From the NCBI GenBank assembly GCA_004299465.1, contig SCST01000525.1:1-6783 (forward strand): a DNA stretch of 6,783 nucleotides, written 5' to 3'. Source of the DNA: Methylovulum sp. Its GTDB lineage: Bacteria; Pseudomonadota; Gammaproteobacteria; Methylococcales; Methylomonadaceae. The notes below the pieces were generated by a model. That model saw only the letters and a list, made by a program, of their open reading frames with translations, was not told where the DNA came from and did no database searches. A program made the position numbers and the translations under genes. Shown here piece by piece: positions 1 to 5,815 of this stretch. Positions within the stretch are counted from its first letter, which is position 1. Every line of letters starts with the position of its first letter.

Positions 1-500
1 GTGCGATTGCCCGGTTTTATCGTTATATTATTTACAATCGTCCGGTCAAGTCGGCGTTGCAGCACAGGCAGGCCAGTTGGTGTTACCAGCCGCTGGATGC
101 TAGAAAAATGCATGAGGCGGCGCAATGCCTCATCGGGCATCATGATTTTTCGTCATTTCGGGCGCAGGGCTGTCAATCGAAAAGCCCTATGCGGGCCATG
201 TACTTTATCGATGTTTATAGGGATGGCGATAAGGTTATTATCGATATTTCCGCCAATGCCTTTTTGCATCATATGGTAAGGAATATTGCCGGCGCCTTGA
301 TGGCTATAGGCACCGGCAAGCAAGCCACGGATTGGACGCAGACCCTGCTTGATGTCAAAGACCGTACACGTGGCGGCATCACCGCCGCGCCGGAAGGCTT
401 GTACTTGGGGGCGGTGTATTACCCTGAACATTACGGCATCGCAAAGCATGTTGTGTTCGATAAATTGCCGGCAGATGCGAAACGGTTTGAGCCGTCATGA
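1..500 (+). CDS. truA: tRNA pseudouridine synthase A, C-terminal part (5' end outside window)
   Basis: TruA isomerises uridine to pseudouridine at positions 38-40 of the tRNA anticodon stem-loop in the cytoplasm. The reading frame is open from base 3, so 165 residues are visible up to the TGA at 498-500. Family members are about 260-270 residues, so roughly the first 100 are missing, including the catalytic Asp, which cannot be checked. Visible family hallmarks are ARFYRYIIYN near the edge, a WCYQPLDARKMHEAAQCLIG helix, HDFSSFRA, CQSKSPMR and the strongly conserved NAFLHHMVRNIAGALMAIG segment, followed by a C-terminal APEGLYLGAVYYPE strand. An internal ATG at 57 is in frame but lies well inside conserved sequence, so it is not the start. 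The stop overlaps an ATG (ATGA at 497-500) that opens a short ORF. Identification is by recognition of these motifs. Confidence 0.95.
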   Translation, partial: AIARFYRYIIYNRPVKSALQHRQASWCYQPLDARKMHEAAQCLIGHHDFSSFRAQGCQSKSPMRAMYFIDVYRDGDKVIIDISANAFLHHMVRNIAGALMAIGTGKQATDWTQTLLDVKDRTRGGITAAPEGLYLGAVYYPEHYGIAKHVVFDKLPADAKRFEPS

Positions 501-646
501 AAAACCGCCTTCTAATCTCAATCGTAACCGGTGCATTGCTTGCAATGGCCTTAATATCGAGTAGATTGATTTTTTTAGTAACTACTCGGCCCTTTCATCG
601 TAGGGCGCGCCGCGCGCGCCAACGGATTGGTTTCTTAGCCAAATAA
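497..646 (+). CDS. short hypothetical ORF overlapping truA, probably a remnant
   Basis: A 49-codon ORF starts at an ATG that overlaps the truA stop as ATGA, an arrangement typical of translational coupling. The first 28 or so residues (MKNRLLISIVTGALL and on) have a basic start and then a hydrophobic stretch, like a signal peptide or single membrane helix. From base 578 the frame enters the repeat element, so the last 23 residues (Arg-rich, TRPFHRRARRARQ) are encoded by repeat DNA and are unlikely to be selected protein. If the element is removed with one copy of the flanking TTTTTTA, the frame stops at once (TAA at 717-719), giving 27 residues. I do not recognise the product. It may be the 5' end of a broken gene or chance coding. 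Confidence 0.2.
   Translation: MKNRLLISIVTGALLAMALISSRLIFLVTTRPFHRRARRARQRIGFLAK
600..620 (+). repeat. REP palindrome 1 (GTAG head)
   Basis: GTAG at 600-603 is followed immediately by a perfect 7-bp stem, GGCGCGC (604-610) and GCGCGCC (614-620), with the three-base loop CGC. A GTAG or GGAG tetranucleotide directly 5' of a palindrome is the known format of REP sequences recognised by RAYT proteins. It shares its first 11 bases with the second unit 51 bp downstream. Confidence 0.65.
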
Positions 647-650
647 CGAA

Positions 651-671
651 GTAGGGCGCGCACGGCACGCC
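651..671 (+). repeat. REP palindrome 2 (GTAG head)
   Basis: GTAG at 651-654 is followed by GGCGCGC (655-661), loop ACG and GCACGCC (665-671), a 7-bp stem with one C-A mismatch. It has the same length, loop size and orientation as the palindrome at 600-620. The shared GTAGGGCGCGC and the divergent loop and right arm suggest two copies of one REP family that have drifted apart. Confidence 0.65.
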
Positions 672-742
672 CTGCTTCAGGTAGCTTGGTATGGAGCCGA
701 GTAGTCACCTTTTTTATAAATAAACATTTAAGAATAATCGGC

Positions 743-1369
743 ATGAACAATTTTTTATCTTTTCAAATACACGGCGGCGCTGATCATGGCGGCGGTATCG
801 CAGAGAGCGTTGCAAGCCTGCTGGCTTTTTTTGAAGGCGCATCCGCACAAGGGCCGGGCGGTTTGTTTTCGGCCATTATGCCGGGAATAGCTGGCATGGA
901 TAATATTCATCCCTTGCTGGTGCATTTTCCTATCGCTTTTTTATTGACATTTTTTGCGTTGGACCTTGTCGGCACATGGGCTAAGAAACCGCAATGGCGC
1001 AGTGTTGCCGGCTGGCTGCTTTATCTCGGCACGATTGCCGCCGTATTTACCGTAACGGCTGGGTTTATTGCCGCGAACACGGTCGCTCATGGCGATAATG
1101 TCCACGATATTATGGAGCGCCACGAGCATATCGGCATATCCGTGCTTACGCTGGCGGCCGTATTGTCATTATGGCGTCTCAAAAGCGGCAATTTGATTCT
1201 GGGAGGGGCGAACACGCTGTTTCTTATCCTGGCGGGATTGCTTTGTATATTGCTAAGTCTTGGCGCCGATCTGGGCGGTTTAATGGTTTATAAGTATGGC
1301 GTTGCGGTTGACGCGGTTGTTATTCAGGACAATAGCCATGAACATGCTAACCACGAACACGCGCACTGA
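743..1369 (+). CDS. DUF2231-type four-helix membrane protein with histidine-rich C-terminus
   Basis: A 208-residue predicted inner-membrane protein of unknown function. The segment MDNIHPLLVHFPIAFLL (residues 52-68) is the signature I associate with DUF2231. Four hydrophobic helices are apparent at about residues 55-79, 87-111, 130-146 and 155-182, and GGLMVYKYGVAV near the end matches the family's closing motif. Histidines lie at the start of helix 1 (H56, H61) and in the loop before helix 3 (H116, H121, H127, H129); this could suit haem or metal binding, but that is inference. The tail after residue 197 (NSHEHANHEHAH) has five His in 11 residues. Start choice: an in-frame TTG at 686 lies inside the repeat element, so ATG 743 is preferred. 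The ribosome site is weak (AAGA at 730-733). ATG 896 (residue 52), at the conserved motif, is an alternative. A TATAAA at 715-720 could be a -10, but I see no convincing -35. Confidence 0.8.
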   Translation: MNNFLSFQIHGGADHGGGIAESVASLLAFFEGASAQGPGGLFSAIMPGIAGMDNIHPLLVHFPIAFLLTFFALDLVGTWAKKPQWRSVAGWLLYLGTIAAVFTVTAGFIAANTVAHGDNVHDIMERHEHIGISVLTLAAVLSLWRLKSGNLILGGANTLFLILAGLLCILLSLGADLGGLMVYKYGVAVDAVVIQDNSHEHANHEHAH

Positions 1370-1424
1370 TAGTACAAATGCGCTGCTTCTGCCTCCCTGC
1401 GATGTTTGCGGCGTTGATGACCAA

Positions 1425-1454
1425 TGGACTAAGCGAGCACTATTTTGGTATAGT
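1425..1454 (+). promoter_or_regulatory. putative sigma-70 promoter for gap-pyk
   Basis: TGGACT (1425-1430, 4 of 6 to TTGACA) and TATAGT (1449-1454, 5 of 6 to TATAAT) are separated by 18 bp. This would start transcription near 1461 and give a leader of about 65 nt before the gap ATG. The leader has three copies of ATTTTTG and a small ACACA/TGTGT hairpin (1479-1492). The position, in the 156-bp gap after the preceding gene, is right; the sequence match is moderate. Confidence 0.4.
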
Positions 1455-1514
1455 TGTCAGGTTTTCGGAATTTTTGCCACACATTTTTGTGTAATTTTTG
1501 TCTCATCACTCTCT

Positions 1515-1518
1515 GGAG
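1515..1518 (+). promoter_or_regulatory. ribosome binding site fixing the gap start
   Basis: GGAG lies 7 nt before the ATG at 1526. It supports that start over the in-frame ATG at 1454, which would add 24 residues unlike any GAPDH N-terminus. Confidence 0.8.
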
Positions 1519-1525
1519 AAACTCA

Positions 1526-2539
1526 ATGCCAATTAAAGTTGCTATCAATGGTTACGGCCGTATTGGACGCAATATCGTCCGCGCCTTATATGAAGCAGGC
1601 CGCACCAATGAAATTCAAATTGTCGCTATCAATGATCTAGGCGACGCCAACACCAACGCCCACCTGACGCAATATGACTCGGTTCATGGAAAGTTTCCTT
1701 TCGACGTCAGTGTTGACGGCGAATACATGGTAATCAACGGCGATAAAATTAAAGTTTTCTCTGAAAGAGACCCCTCCAAACTGCCTTGGGGCGACCTGGG
1801 CATTGATGTCGTCCATGAATGTACCGGTTTATTTACCAGTAAGGCAAAAGCATCCGCGCATATTACTGCCGGTGCGAAAAAAGTCATTATTTCCGCACCG
1901 GGCGGCGATGATGTCGATGCGACTATCGTTTACGGTGTCAACCACAACACGCTGAAAGCCTCGGATACCGTTATTTCCAACGCTTCCTGCACTACCAATT
2001 GCTTGGCGCCGCTGGTTAAGCCCTTACATGATGCGATCGGTGTCGTTCATGGCTTAATGACGACGATCCATTCGTATACGAATGACCAGGTGTTGACCGA
2101 TGTGTATCACAGCGATTTACGCCGCGCCCGTTCCGCTACGCAATCGATGATTCCTACCAAAACCGGCGCCGCTGCAGCGGTAGGTTTAGTGTTACCCGAA
2201 CTGGCCGGCAAGCTGGACGGTTTTGCGATGCGTGTACCGACGATCAATGTCTCTGTTGTTGATTTAACGTTCACTGCGGCAAGAAGCACTAGCAAAGCCG
2301 AAATTGACGACATATTAAAAGCAGCGGCAGCGGGTTCATTAAAAGGCATCCTGGACATCAACGAAAAACCATTGGTGTCCGTTGATTTTAACCACAATCC
2401 TGCTTCGTCTATTTACGAGCAACCACTCACCAAAGTTGTCGACGGCGTGTTTGTGAAAGTGCTGTCCTGGTATGACAACGAGTGGGGTTTCTCAAACCGT
2501 ATGCTCGATACGTCTCTTGCCTTAGTTAACGCGGGATAA
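1526..2539 (+). CDS. gap: glyceraldehyde-3-phosphate dehydrogenase, type I
   Basis: This cytoplasmic enzyme oxidises and phosphorylates glyceraldehyde-3-phosphate to 1,3-bisphosphoglycerate with reduction of NAD(P). The protein is 337 residues, normal for the family, and begins with the Rossmann motif INGYGRIGR (residues 7-15). N36-D37 follow the second strand, where an acidic residue favours NAD. The catalytic motif SNASCTTNCLAP places the nucleophile at Cys155 (codon 1988-1990) and its partner at His182 in HSYTND. DLRRARSAT, RVPTINVSVVDLTF and the C-terminal SWYDNEWGFSNRMLDTS are all intact. The HSYTNDQ and NEWGF signatures place it nearer the proteobacterial GAPDH/Epd branch than E. coli GapA, so erythrose-4-phosphate dehydrogenase is a formal alternative. 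Tight linkage to pyruvate kinase favours GAPDH. The gene ends 6 bp before pyk, so both are probably one operon. Confidence 0.95.
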   Translation: MPIKVAINGYGRIGRNIVRALYEAGRTNEIQIVAINDLGDANTNAHLTQYDSVHGKFPFDVSVDGEYMVINGDKIKVFSERDPSKLPWGDLGIDVVHECTGLFTSKAKASAHITAGAKKVIISAPGGDDVDATIVYGVNHNTLKASDTVISNASCTTNCLAPLVKPLHDAIGVVHGLMTTIHSYTNDQVLTDVYHSDLRRARSATQSMIPTKTGAAAAVGLVLPELAGKLDGFAMRVPTINVSVVDLTFTAARSTSKAEIDDILKAAAAGSLKGILDINEKPLVSVDFNHNPASSIYEQPLTKVVDGVFVKVLSWYDNEWGFSNRMLDTSLALVNAG

Positions 2540-2545
2540 CCGATA

Positions 2546-3994
2546 ATGTTAAGAAGAACCAAAATTCTAGCCACATTAGGCCCTGCCACGGATAAGCCCG
2601 GTGTGCTTGAGGGCCTGTTTGATGCAGGCGTCGATGTTGTACGCATGAACTTCTCTCATGGTTCCGCTGAAGATCATATCGCCAGGGCAAATGAAATACG
2701 CGAACTTGGCAAGAAAACGGGACGGCGTGTAGGCATTCTTGCCGACTTGCAGGGTCCCAAGATCCGTATCGCCCGGTTTAAAGATACCAAGGTATTTTTA
2801 AACGAAGGCCAGGATTTTGCGCTCGACATTAATTTCGATCCATTGCTCGGTGATAACACGCAAGTCGGTATTACTTATGAACCCCTGGCTTTGGAAGTTA
2901 AGCCGGGCAGCCGGTTGTTACTCGATGACGGGCGTATCGTGCTGGATGTCGTTAATGTTGAAAACATGCGCGTCAACTGCACCGTCGTCGTTGGTGGGGA
3001 TTTGTCCAATAATAAAGGTATCAACCTGTTAGGCGGCGGCCTTTCGGCTGCGGCGTTAACCGAAAAAGACAAGGAAGACATCAAGACTATCGCAATCATG
3101 GGTTGTGATTATGTCGCGATTTCTTTTCCGCGTTGCGCTGAAGACTTGAATGAGGCGCGCCGTTTGCTCGAGGCGGCAGGCTGTCATGCGGGTATTGTCT
3201 CCAAGGTTGAGCGTGCGGAAGCGATTGTAGACCCAGTTATGGACGAGATCATCCTGGCGTCGGATGCGGTGATGGTGGCGCGCGGCGATCTCGGTGTTGA
3301 AATCGGCGACGCCAACCTGCCCGCGATACAGAAAAAACTGATCAAGCGCACAAGGGAGCTGAATCGTGTTGCCATTACCGCGACACAGATGATGGAATCG
3401 ATGATAGAAAACCCGATTCCCACGCGTGCCGAAGTATTCGACGTCGCCAATGCGATCTATGACGGTACCGATGTGATTATGTTATCGGCTGAAACGGCAT
3501 CGGGCAACCATCCGATTAAAGCAGTTGAAGCGATGCATCGCATTTGTATCGAAGCGGAAAAGCAACCGATAGTGCGTGTATCCGACCATCGCATCAATAT
3601 TCAGTTTGAACGCGATGATGAGGCCATTGCGATGTCTGCGATGTACTTGGCCAACCATACGAAGATCAAAGGTATCGTTGCCTTGACTGAATCAGGTTCT
3701 ACACCGTTATGGATGTCCAGGATCAGTTCAGGCATTCCCATTTTTGCATTCAGCAGTGTGGAAGAAACTTTAGGGAAAGTGACTTTGTTCCGGGGCGTAT
3801 TCCCAATCTATTTCAAGCTTGAAGAAACCCAGGATCATGCTGAAGTCAATCGCAGTGTTGTCAAGGAGCTCAGGAAATGGAATATCGCCAAAGACGGCGA
3901 CAAATTCATCATTACCAAAGGTGATTTGACCGGTGTAAAAGGCGGCACCAATGCGCTAAAAGTTGTTGTCGTTGGACAGGGTTTAACGCCTTAA
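2546..3994 (+). CDS. pyk: pyruvate kinase (PykA type)
   Basis: This enzyme transfers phosphate from phosphoenolpyruvate to ADP, giving pyruvate and ATP, the last glycolytic step. Its 482 residues match E. coli PykA closely in length and sequence. Domain A begins RRTKILATLGPATD; R33, N35 and S37 in RMNFSHGS are substrate and cation ligands. Domain B spans about residues 73-165, with LLDDGR at 125-130. SKVERAEA holds the catalytic Lys220 and metal ligand Glu222; Asp248 lies in ARGDLGVEIGD; ITATQMMESM (277-286) is the active-site helix. The C-terminal regulatory domain begins near residue 345 and is complete. DLQGPKIRI (67-75) has Leu, Gln, Lys and Ile at the positions that separate K+-independent from K+-dependent enzymes. 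The ATG is 6 bp after the gap stop, with only a weak GGGA upstream, so translation may be coupled to gap. Confidence 0.95.
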   Translation: MLRRTKILATLGPATDKPGVLEGLFDAGVDVVRMNFSHGSAEDHIARANEIRELGKKTGRRVGILADLQGPKIRIARFKDTKVFLNEGQDFALDINFDPLLGDNTQVGITYEPLALEVKPGSRLLLDDGRIVLDVVNVENMRVNCTVVVGGDLSNNKGINLLGGGLSAAALTEKDKEDIKTIAIMGCDYVAISFPRCAEDLNEARRLLEAAGCHAGIVSKVERAEAIVDPVMDEIILASDAVMVARGDLGVEIGDANLPAIQKKLIKRTRELNRVAITATQMMESMIENPIPTRAEVFDVANAIYDGTDVIMLSAETASGNHPIKAVEAMHRICIEAEKQPIVRVSDHRINIQFERDDEAIAMSAMYLANHTKIKGIVALTESGSTPLWMSRISSGIPIFAFSSVEETLGKVTLFRGVFPIYFKLEETQDHAEVNRSVVKELRKWNIAKDGDKFIITKGDLTGVKGGTNALKVVVVGQGLTP

Positions 3995-4006
3995 GCCTAT
4001 AATGAA

Positions 4007-4037
4007 CGGTGTGCCCAGCAGCTAGCTGGGTACACCG
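4007..4037 (+). terminator. stable hairpin after pyk, probable terminator
   Basis: CGGTGT (4007-4012) and CCCAGC (4014-4019) pair with GCTGGG (4025-4030) and ACACCG (4032-4037), with a G-T pair between the blocks and loop AGCTA, giving a 13-bp stem. It starts 12 bp after the pyk stop. No T-run follows (CCCGATATAT), so it is not a classical intrinsic terminator. It may act with other factors or protect the 3' end of the gap-pyk mRNA. The stretch from 4038 to 4159 shows nothing else I can support. Confidence 0.5.
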
Positions 4038-4159
4038 CCCGATATATTTACGGATGGCGTGTTGTTGGTCTGTTTCGCACGCTATCTACATGAATAGTCA
4101 AAAATCAAGTGGTTAATAATGAGCGGCTTAGCGCTTGTGAACATGTTGTGCGCGTTGTG

Positions 4160-4199
4160 CTGTCATATTTCTATAATGTAACAGTAATCTTCCAGTAAT
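4160..4199 (+). promoter_or_regulatory. PhoB operator: four Pho half-sites at 11-bp spacing
   Basis: Four heptamers lie in phase exactly 11 bp apart: CTGTCAT (4160-4166), CTATAAT (4171-4177), CAGTAAT (4182-4188) and CAGTAAT (4193-4199). The PhoB box is known as two such 7-mers separated by 4 bp. Bases 4160-4177 agree with the E. coli Pho-box consensus at 16 of 18 positions. The array ends 10 bp before a -10-like AATAAT, the usual geometry at Pho promoters, where the box replaces the -35. It lies upstream of a phytase-family gene, which makes phosphate-starvation control a sensible reading. Regulation is inferred from sequence only. Confidence 0.7.
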
Positions 4200-4209
4200 A
4201 TCGGACAGG

Positions 4210-4215
4210 AATAAT
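4210..4215 (+). promoter_or_regulatory. -10 element of the Pho-type promoter
   Basis: AATAAT matches TATAAT at 5 of 6 positions and lies 10 bp after the last Pho half-site. Transcription would begin near 4222, leaving a leader of about 31 nt with GAGG (4242-4245) placed 7 nt before the ATG at 4253. Confidence 0.5.
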
Positions 4216-4252
4216 TGTAGGGCTGTAAAAATTAAAATTACGAGGCTCTATA

Positions 4253-5632
4253 ATGACGAAAAAACACCTGATTCCATTTTTATTATTACCTTTGTTTGCA
4301 GCCCCTGCTGCACAAGCGGAAATAGACCTGATTGCCATCGGCGAAGTCAATGCCAATTACCAGGATCTGTCAACAAGAACAGCGGGTCCGCTTGAAAACG
4401 GCGTCGCAGGCAATATCCTTGGCGGCGTAGGCTCCGGTATGGCTTATGCCGGCGGCAATACCTTTGTTGCGGTTCCTGATCGCGGTCCGAATGCCGTTTC
4501 CTATAATTCGTTGATTGATGATACGACTTCGTATATCAACCGTTTTCAAACATTTAATCTGGCACTTGCTGCCAATCCCGGTTACGATCCTTTAACCGCC
4601 GGTTCACTGCCTTATATTTTATCTCCCTTCCTTGTTGATACTACGTTGTTATCCAGCAAGACTCCGCTTAGCTATGGCGTCGACGGCACGCCTGCGTTGA
4701 ATAGCGCGGACCGATATTATTTTAGCGGCCGCTCGGACAATTTTGATCCTGCCAAGCGCTCTCTCAACCGTCATAATGGCCGTTTCGACCCTGAAGCGAT
4801 ACGCGTATCGGCTGATGGCAAAAGCGTATTCATTTCTGATGAATACGGTCCTTATGTGTATCAATTCAGCCGCATCACAGGCAAACGCATCAGAACCTTC
4901 ACATTGCCCAAGCATTTTTCCGTGGCCAACCTGAGCGCTCAGGGTGACGCTGTCGAAATTCCTGGAAACACTTCTGGCAGGACGGCAAATAAAGGCATGG
5001 AAGGGTTGGCGATTACGCCTGACGGCACAACTTTGGTCGGCATCATGCAAGCCAATTTAATCCAGGACACTAAAAAATATATCCGCATCGTCACAATCGA
5101 TATAGCGACCGGTGCGACCAAGGAATATGCTTATTTACTGACTGACGGTTCCGGTGCAAGTGAAATTGTGGCGATCAATGACCATGAGTTCCTGGTTGAC
5201 GAGCGCGATGGCAAAGGTTTGGGCGATGATAGCGCGGCTGTCGTTAAAAAACTGTTTAAAATCGACCTGGCAGGCGCGACCGATGTAAGCGGCTTAGCGA
5301 CCCTGGACGCTACTTCACCTGTTGTTACAAAAACCTTGTTCCTTGATGTGGTAGCTGAATTGACTGCTATAGGTATTAATGCCAATGATATTCCAGCGAA
5401 AATTGAAGCGGTAACTTTCGGCCCGGACATGCTTATCGGTGGCGTCAATAAACACACGCTGTTTATCGCCAACGATAATGACTTCCTGGCGTCTATTACA
5501 GACAGTCTCCATCCGGACGGCATCGCCAATCCTAATAAATTCTTTGTGTTTGCTGTAGACGGCGCTGATTTGCCGAACTACGTGCCGCAAACGCTTGCGC
5601 CTTTGGCTCATGACAGCCATGATCATGGCTAA
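4253..5632 (+). CDS. exported esterase-like phytase family protein
   Basis: A 459-residue secreted or periplasmic protein of the family usually annotated 'esterase-like activity of phytase'; the true substrate is unknown. Residues 1-22 form a clear signal peptide: KK, then a Leu-rich core, then AAQA with cleavage likely before Glu23. Conserved blocks seen are DRGPNAV (76-82), FDPEAIRVSADGKSVFISDE (178-197), GMEGLAITPDGTTLVG (248 onward), SEIVAINDHEFLVDERDG (303-320) and a late EAVTFGPD. The repeated acidic EAI/EGL/EIV segments followed by short strands suggest a beta-propeller-like fold with metal-binding acidic residues; this is inference. The C-terminus is HDSHDHG, a short His-rich tail. 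It seems to be its own transcription unit, with a four-unit Pho operator, a -10 and a GAGG ribosome site directly upstream, which suggests a role in phosphate scavenging. The family assignment is fairly sure; the enzymatic activity is not. Confidence 0.8.
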   Translation: MTKKHLIPFLLLPLFAAPAAQAEIDLIAIGEVNANYQDLSTRTAGPLENGVAGNILGGVGSGMAYAGGNTFVAVPDRGPNAVSYNSLIDDTTSYINRFQTFNLALAANPGYDPLTAGSLPYILSPFLVDTTLLSSKTPLSYGVDGTPALNSADRYYFSGRSDNFDPAKRSLNRHNGRFDPEAIRVSADGKSVFISDEYGPYVYQFSRITGKRIRTFTLPKHFSVANLSAQGDAVEIPGNTSGRTANKGMEGLAITPDGTTLVGIMQANLIQDTKKYIRIVTIDIATGATKEYAYLLTDGSGASEIVAINDHEFLVDERDGKGLGDDSAAVVKKLFKIDLAGATDVSGLATLDATSPVVTKTLFLDVVAELTAIGINANDIPAKIEAVTFGPDMLIGGVNKHTLFIANDNDFLASITDSLHPDGIANPNKFFVFAVDGADLPNYVPQTLAPLAHDSHDHG

Positions 5633-5673
5633 GACAAAGATTTTTAGCTATTTTCTTCTTCGATGTTCTCAGT

Positions 5674-5692
5674 TACGCGTTAAACACGCGTA
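5674..5692. repeat. hairpin 1 of intergenic cluster
   Basis: TACGCGT (5674-5680) pairs with ACGCGTA (5686-5692) around loop TAAAC. The stem is a perfect 7 bp. No T-run follows. Confidence 0.5.
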
Positions 5693-5710
5693 GGTTCCCG
5701 GCTTGGGAAT
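5690..5710 (+). repeat. hairpin 2, REP-like with GTAG head
   Basis: GTAG (5690-5693) is followed by GTTCCC (5694-5699), loop GGCTT and GGGAAT (5705-5710), a 6-bp stem with one G-T pair. The GTAG-plus-palindrome format resembles the REP units near truA, but the stem sequence is unrelated, so any kinship is uncertain. It overlaps the right arm of the preceding hairpin. Confidence 0.4.
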
Positions 5711-5717
5711 CTCTCCA

Positions 5718-5754
5718 GCGAAGAGCGCGAAGCTTTATGCTTCGTGTTCTTCGC
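5718..5754. terminator. 16-bp hairpin between converging genes, possible two-way terminator
   Basis: GCGAAGAGCGCGAAGC (5718-5733) pairs over its full length with GCTTCGTGTTCTTCGC (5739-5754), with two G-T pairs and loop TTTAT. This is the strongest hairpin in the window. Its place between the ends of the phytase-family gene and the aldehyde dehydrogenase suits a bidirectional terminator. Neither strand has a T-run after it, so a repeat-element origin is equally possible. Confidence 0.45.
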
Positions 5755-5815
5755 ATCTAATTGCGAGGCTTCCACTATACCTATCGGCTGCCAATCTCCC
5801 TTGAAAAAGTTAGCA

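Larger units (their letters stand above)
578..709. repeat. REP-containing element with imperfect terminal inverted repeats (MITE-like)
   Basis: The left end (578-592, GTAACTACTCGGCCC) and right end (694-708) are inverted repeats matching at 13 of 15 positions. The core ACTACTCGGC (581-590) against GCCGAGTAGT (696-705) is perfect over 10 bp. Between them lie two GTAG-headed palindromes in direct orientation. The heptamer TTTTTTA occurs directly outside both ends (571-577 and 710-716), which could be a target-site duplication, but it is low-complexity and may be chance. There is no room for a transposase, so any mobility would be supplied in trans. REP sequences with a GTAG head are known partners of REP-associated tyrosine transposases (RAYT, TnpA_REP); no such gene is in the window. 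The inverted-repeat structure is seen directly; mobility is inference. Confidence 0.6.
5633..5815. other. convergent intergenic region with three successive hairpins
   Basis: This 183-bp gap separates two converging genes. It begins with a T-rich stretch (5640-5660) and then holds three hairpins in 81 bp (5674-5754). After that, 5755-5815 shows no feature I can support. ORFs crossing it in other frames have no recognisable product. Confidence 0.6.

Noticed and set aside
600..673. CRISPR-like repeat-spacer pattern in the GTAGGGCGCGC repeats
   Set aside because: There are only two copies with 11 identical bases, and each is itself a palindrome with a GTAG head, which is the REP format.
686..742. 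TTG start for the DUF2231 gene
   Set aside because: The TTG lies inside the repeat element near its right end, and the added residues look like translated repeat and AT-rich DNA.
1490..1504. HexR operator ahead of gap
   Set aside because: HexR is known to control gap and pyk in some gammaproteobacteria, and TGTAAT at 1490-1495 fits one half-site, but the opposite half (TTGTCT) does not match.
1454..1525. Upstream in-frame ATG giving a longer GAPDH
   Set aside because: It overlaps the predicted promoter -10 and adds Cys-rich residues foreign to GAPDH. The ATG at 1526 has a GGAG 7 nt upstream and starts at the family's normal N-terminus.
4172..4177. Perfect TATAAT as the -10 of the phytase-family promoter
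   Set aside because: It lies inside the second Pho half-site and no -35 stands at a workable distance. AATAAT at 4210 has the correct spacing from the whole array. It remains a possible basal promoter.
4249..4254. TATAAT overlapping the start codon at 4253
   Set aside because: It overlaps the ATG and follows the ribosome binding site, so a transcript from it would not carry the gene's start.
4649..5050. 133-residue minus-strand ORF inside the phytase-family gene
   Set aside because: It is antisense to conserved blocks of a gene with signal peptide, promoter and ribosome site, and its product looks like chance coding.
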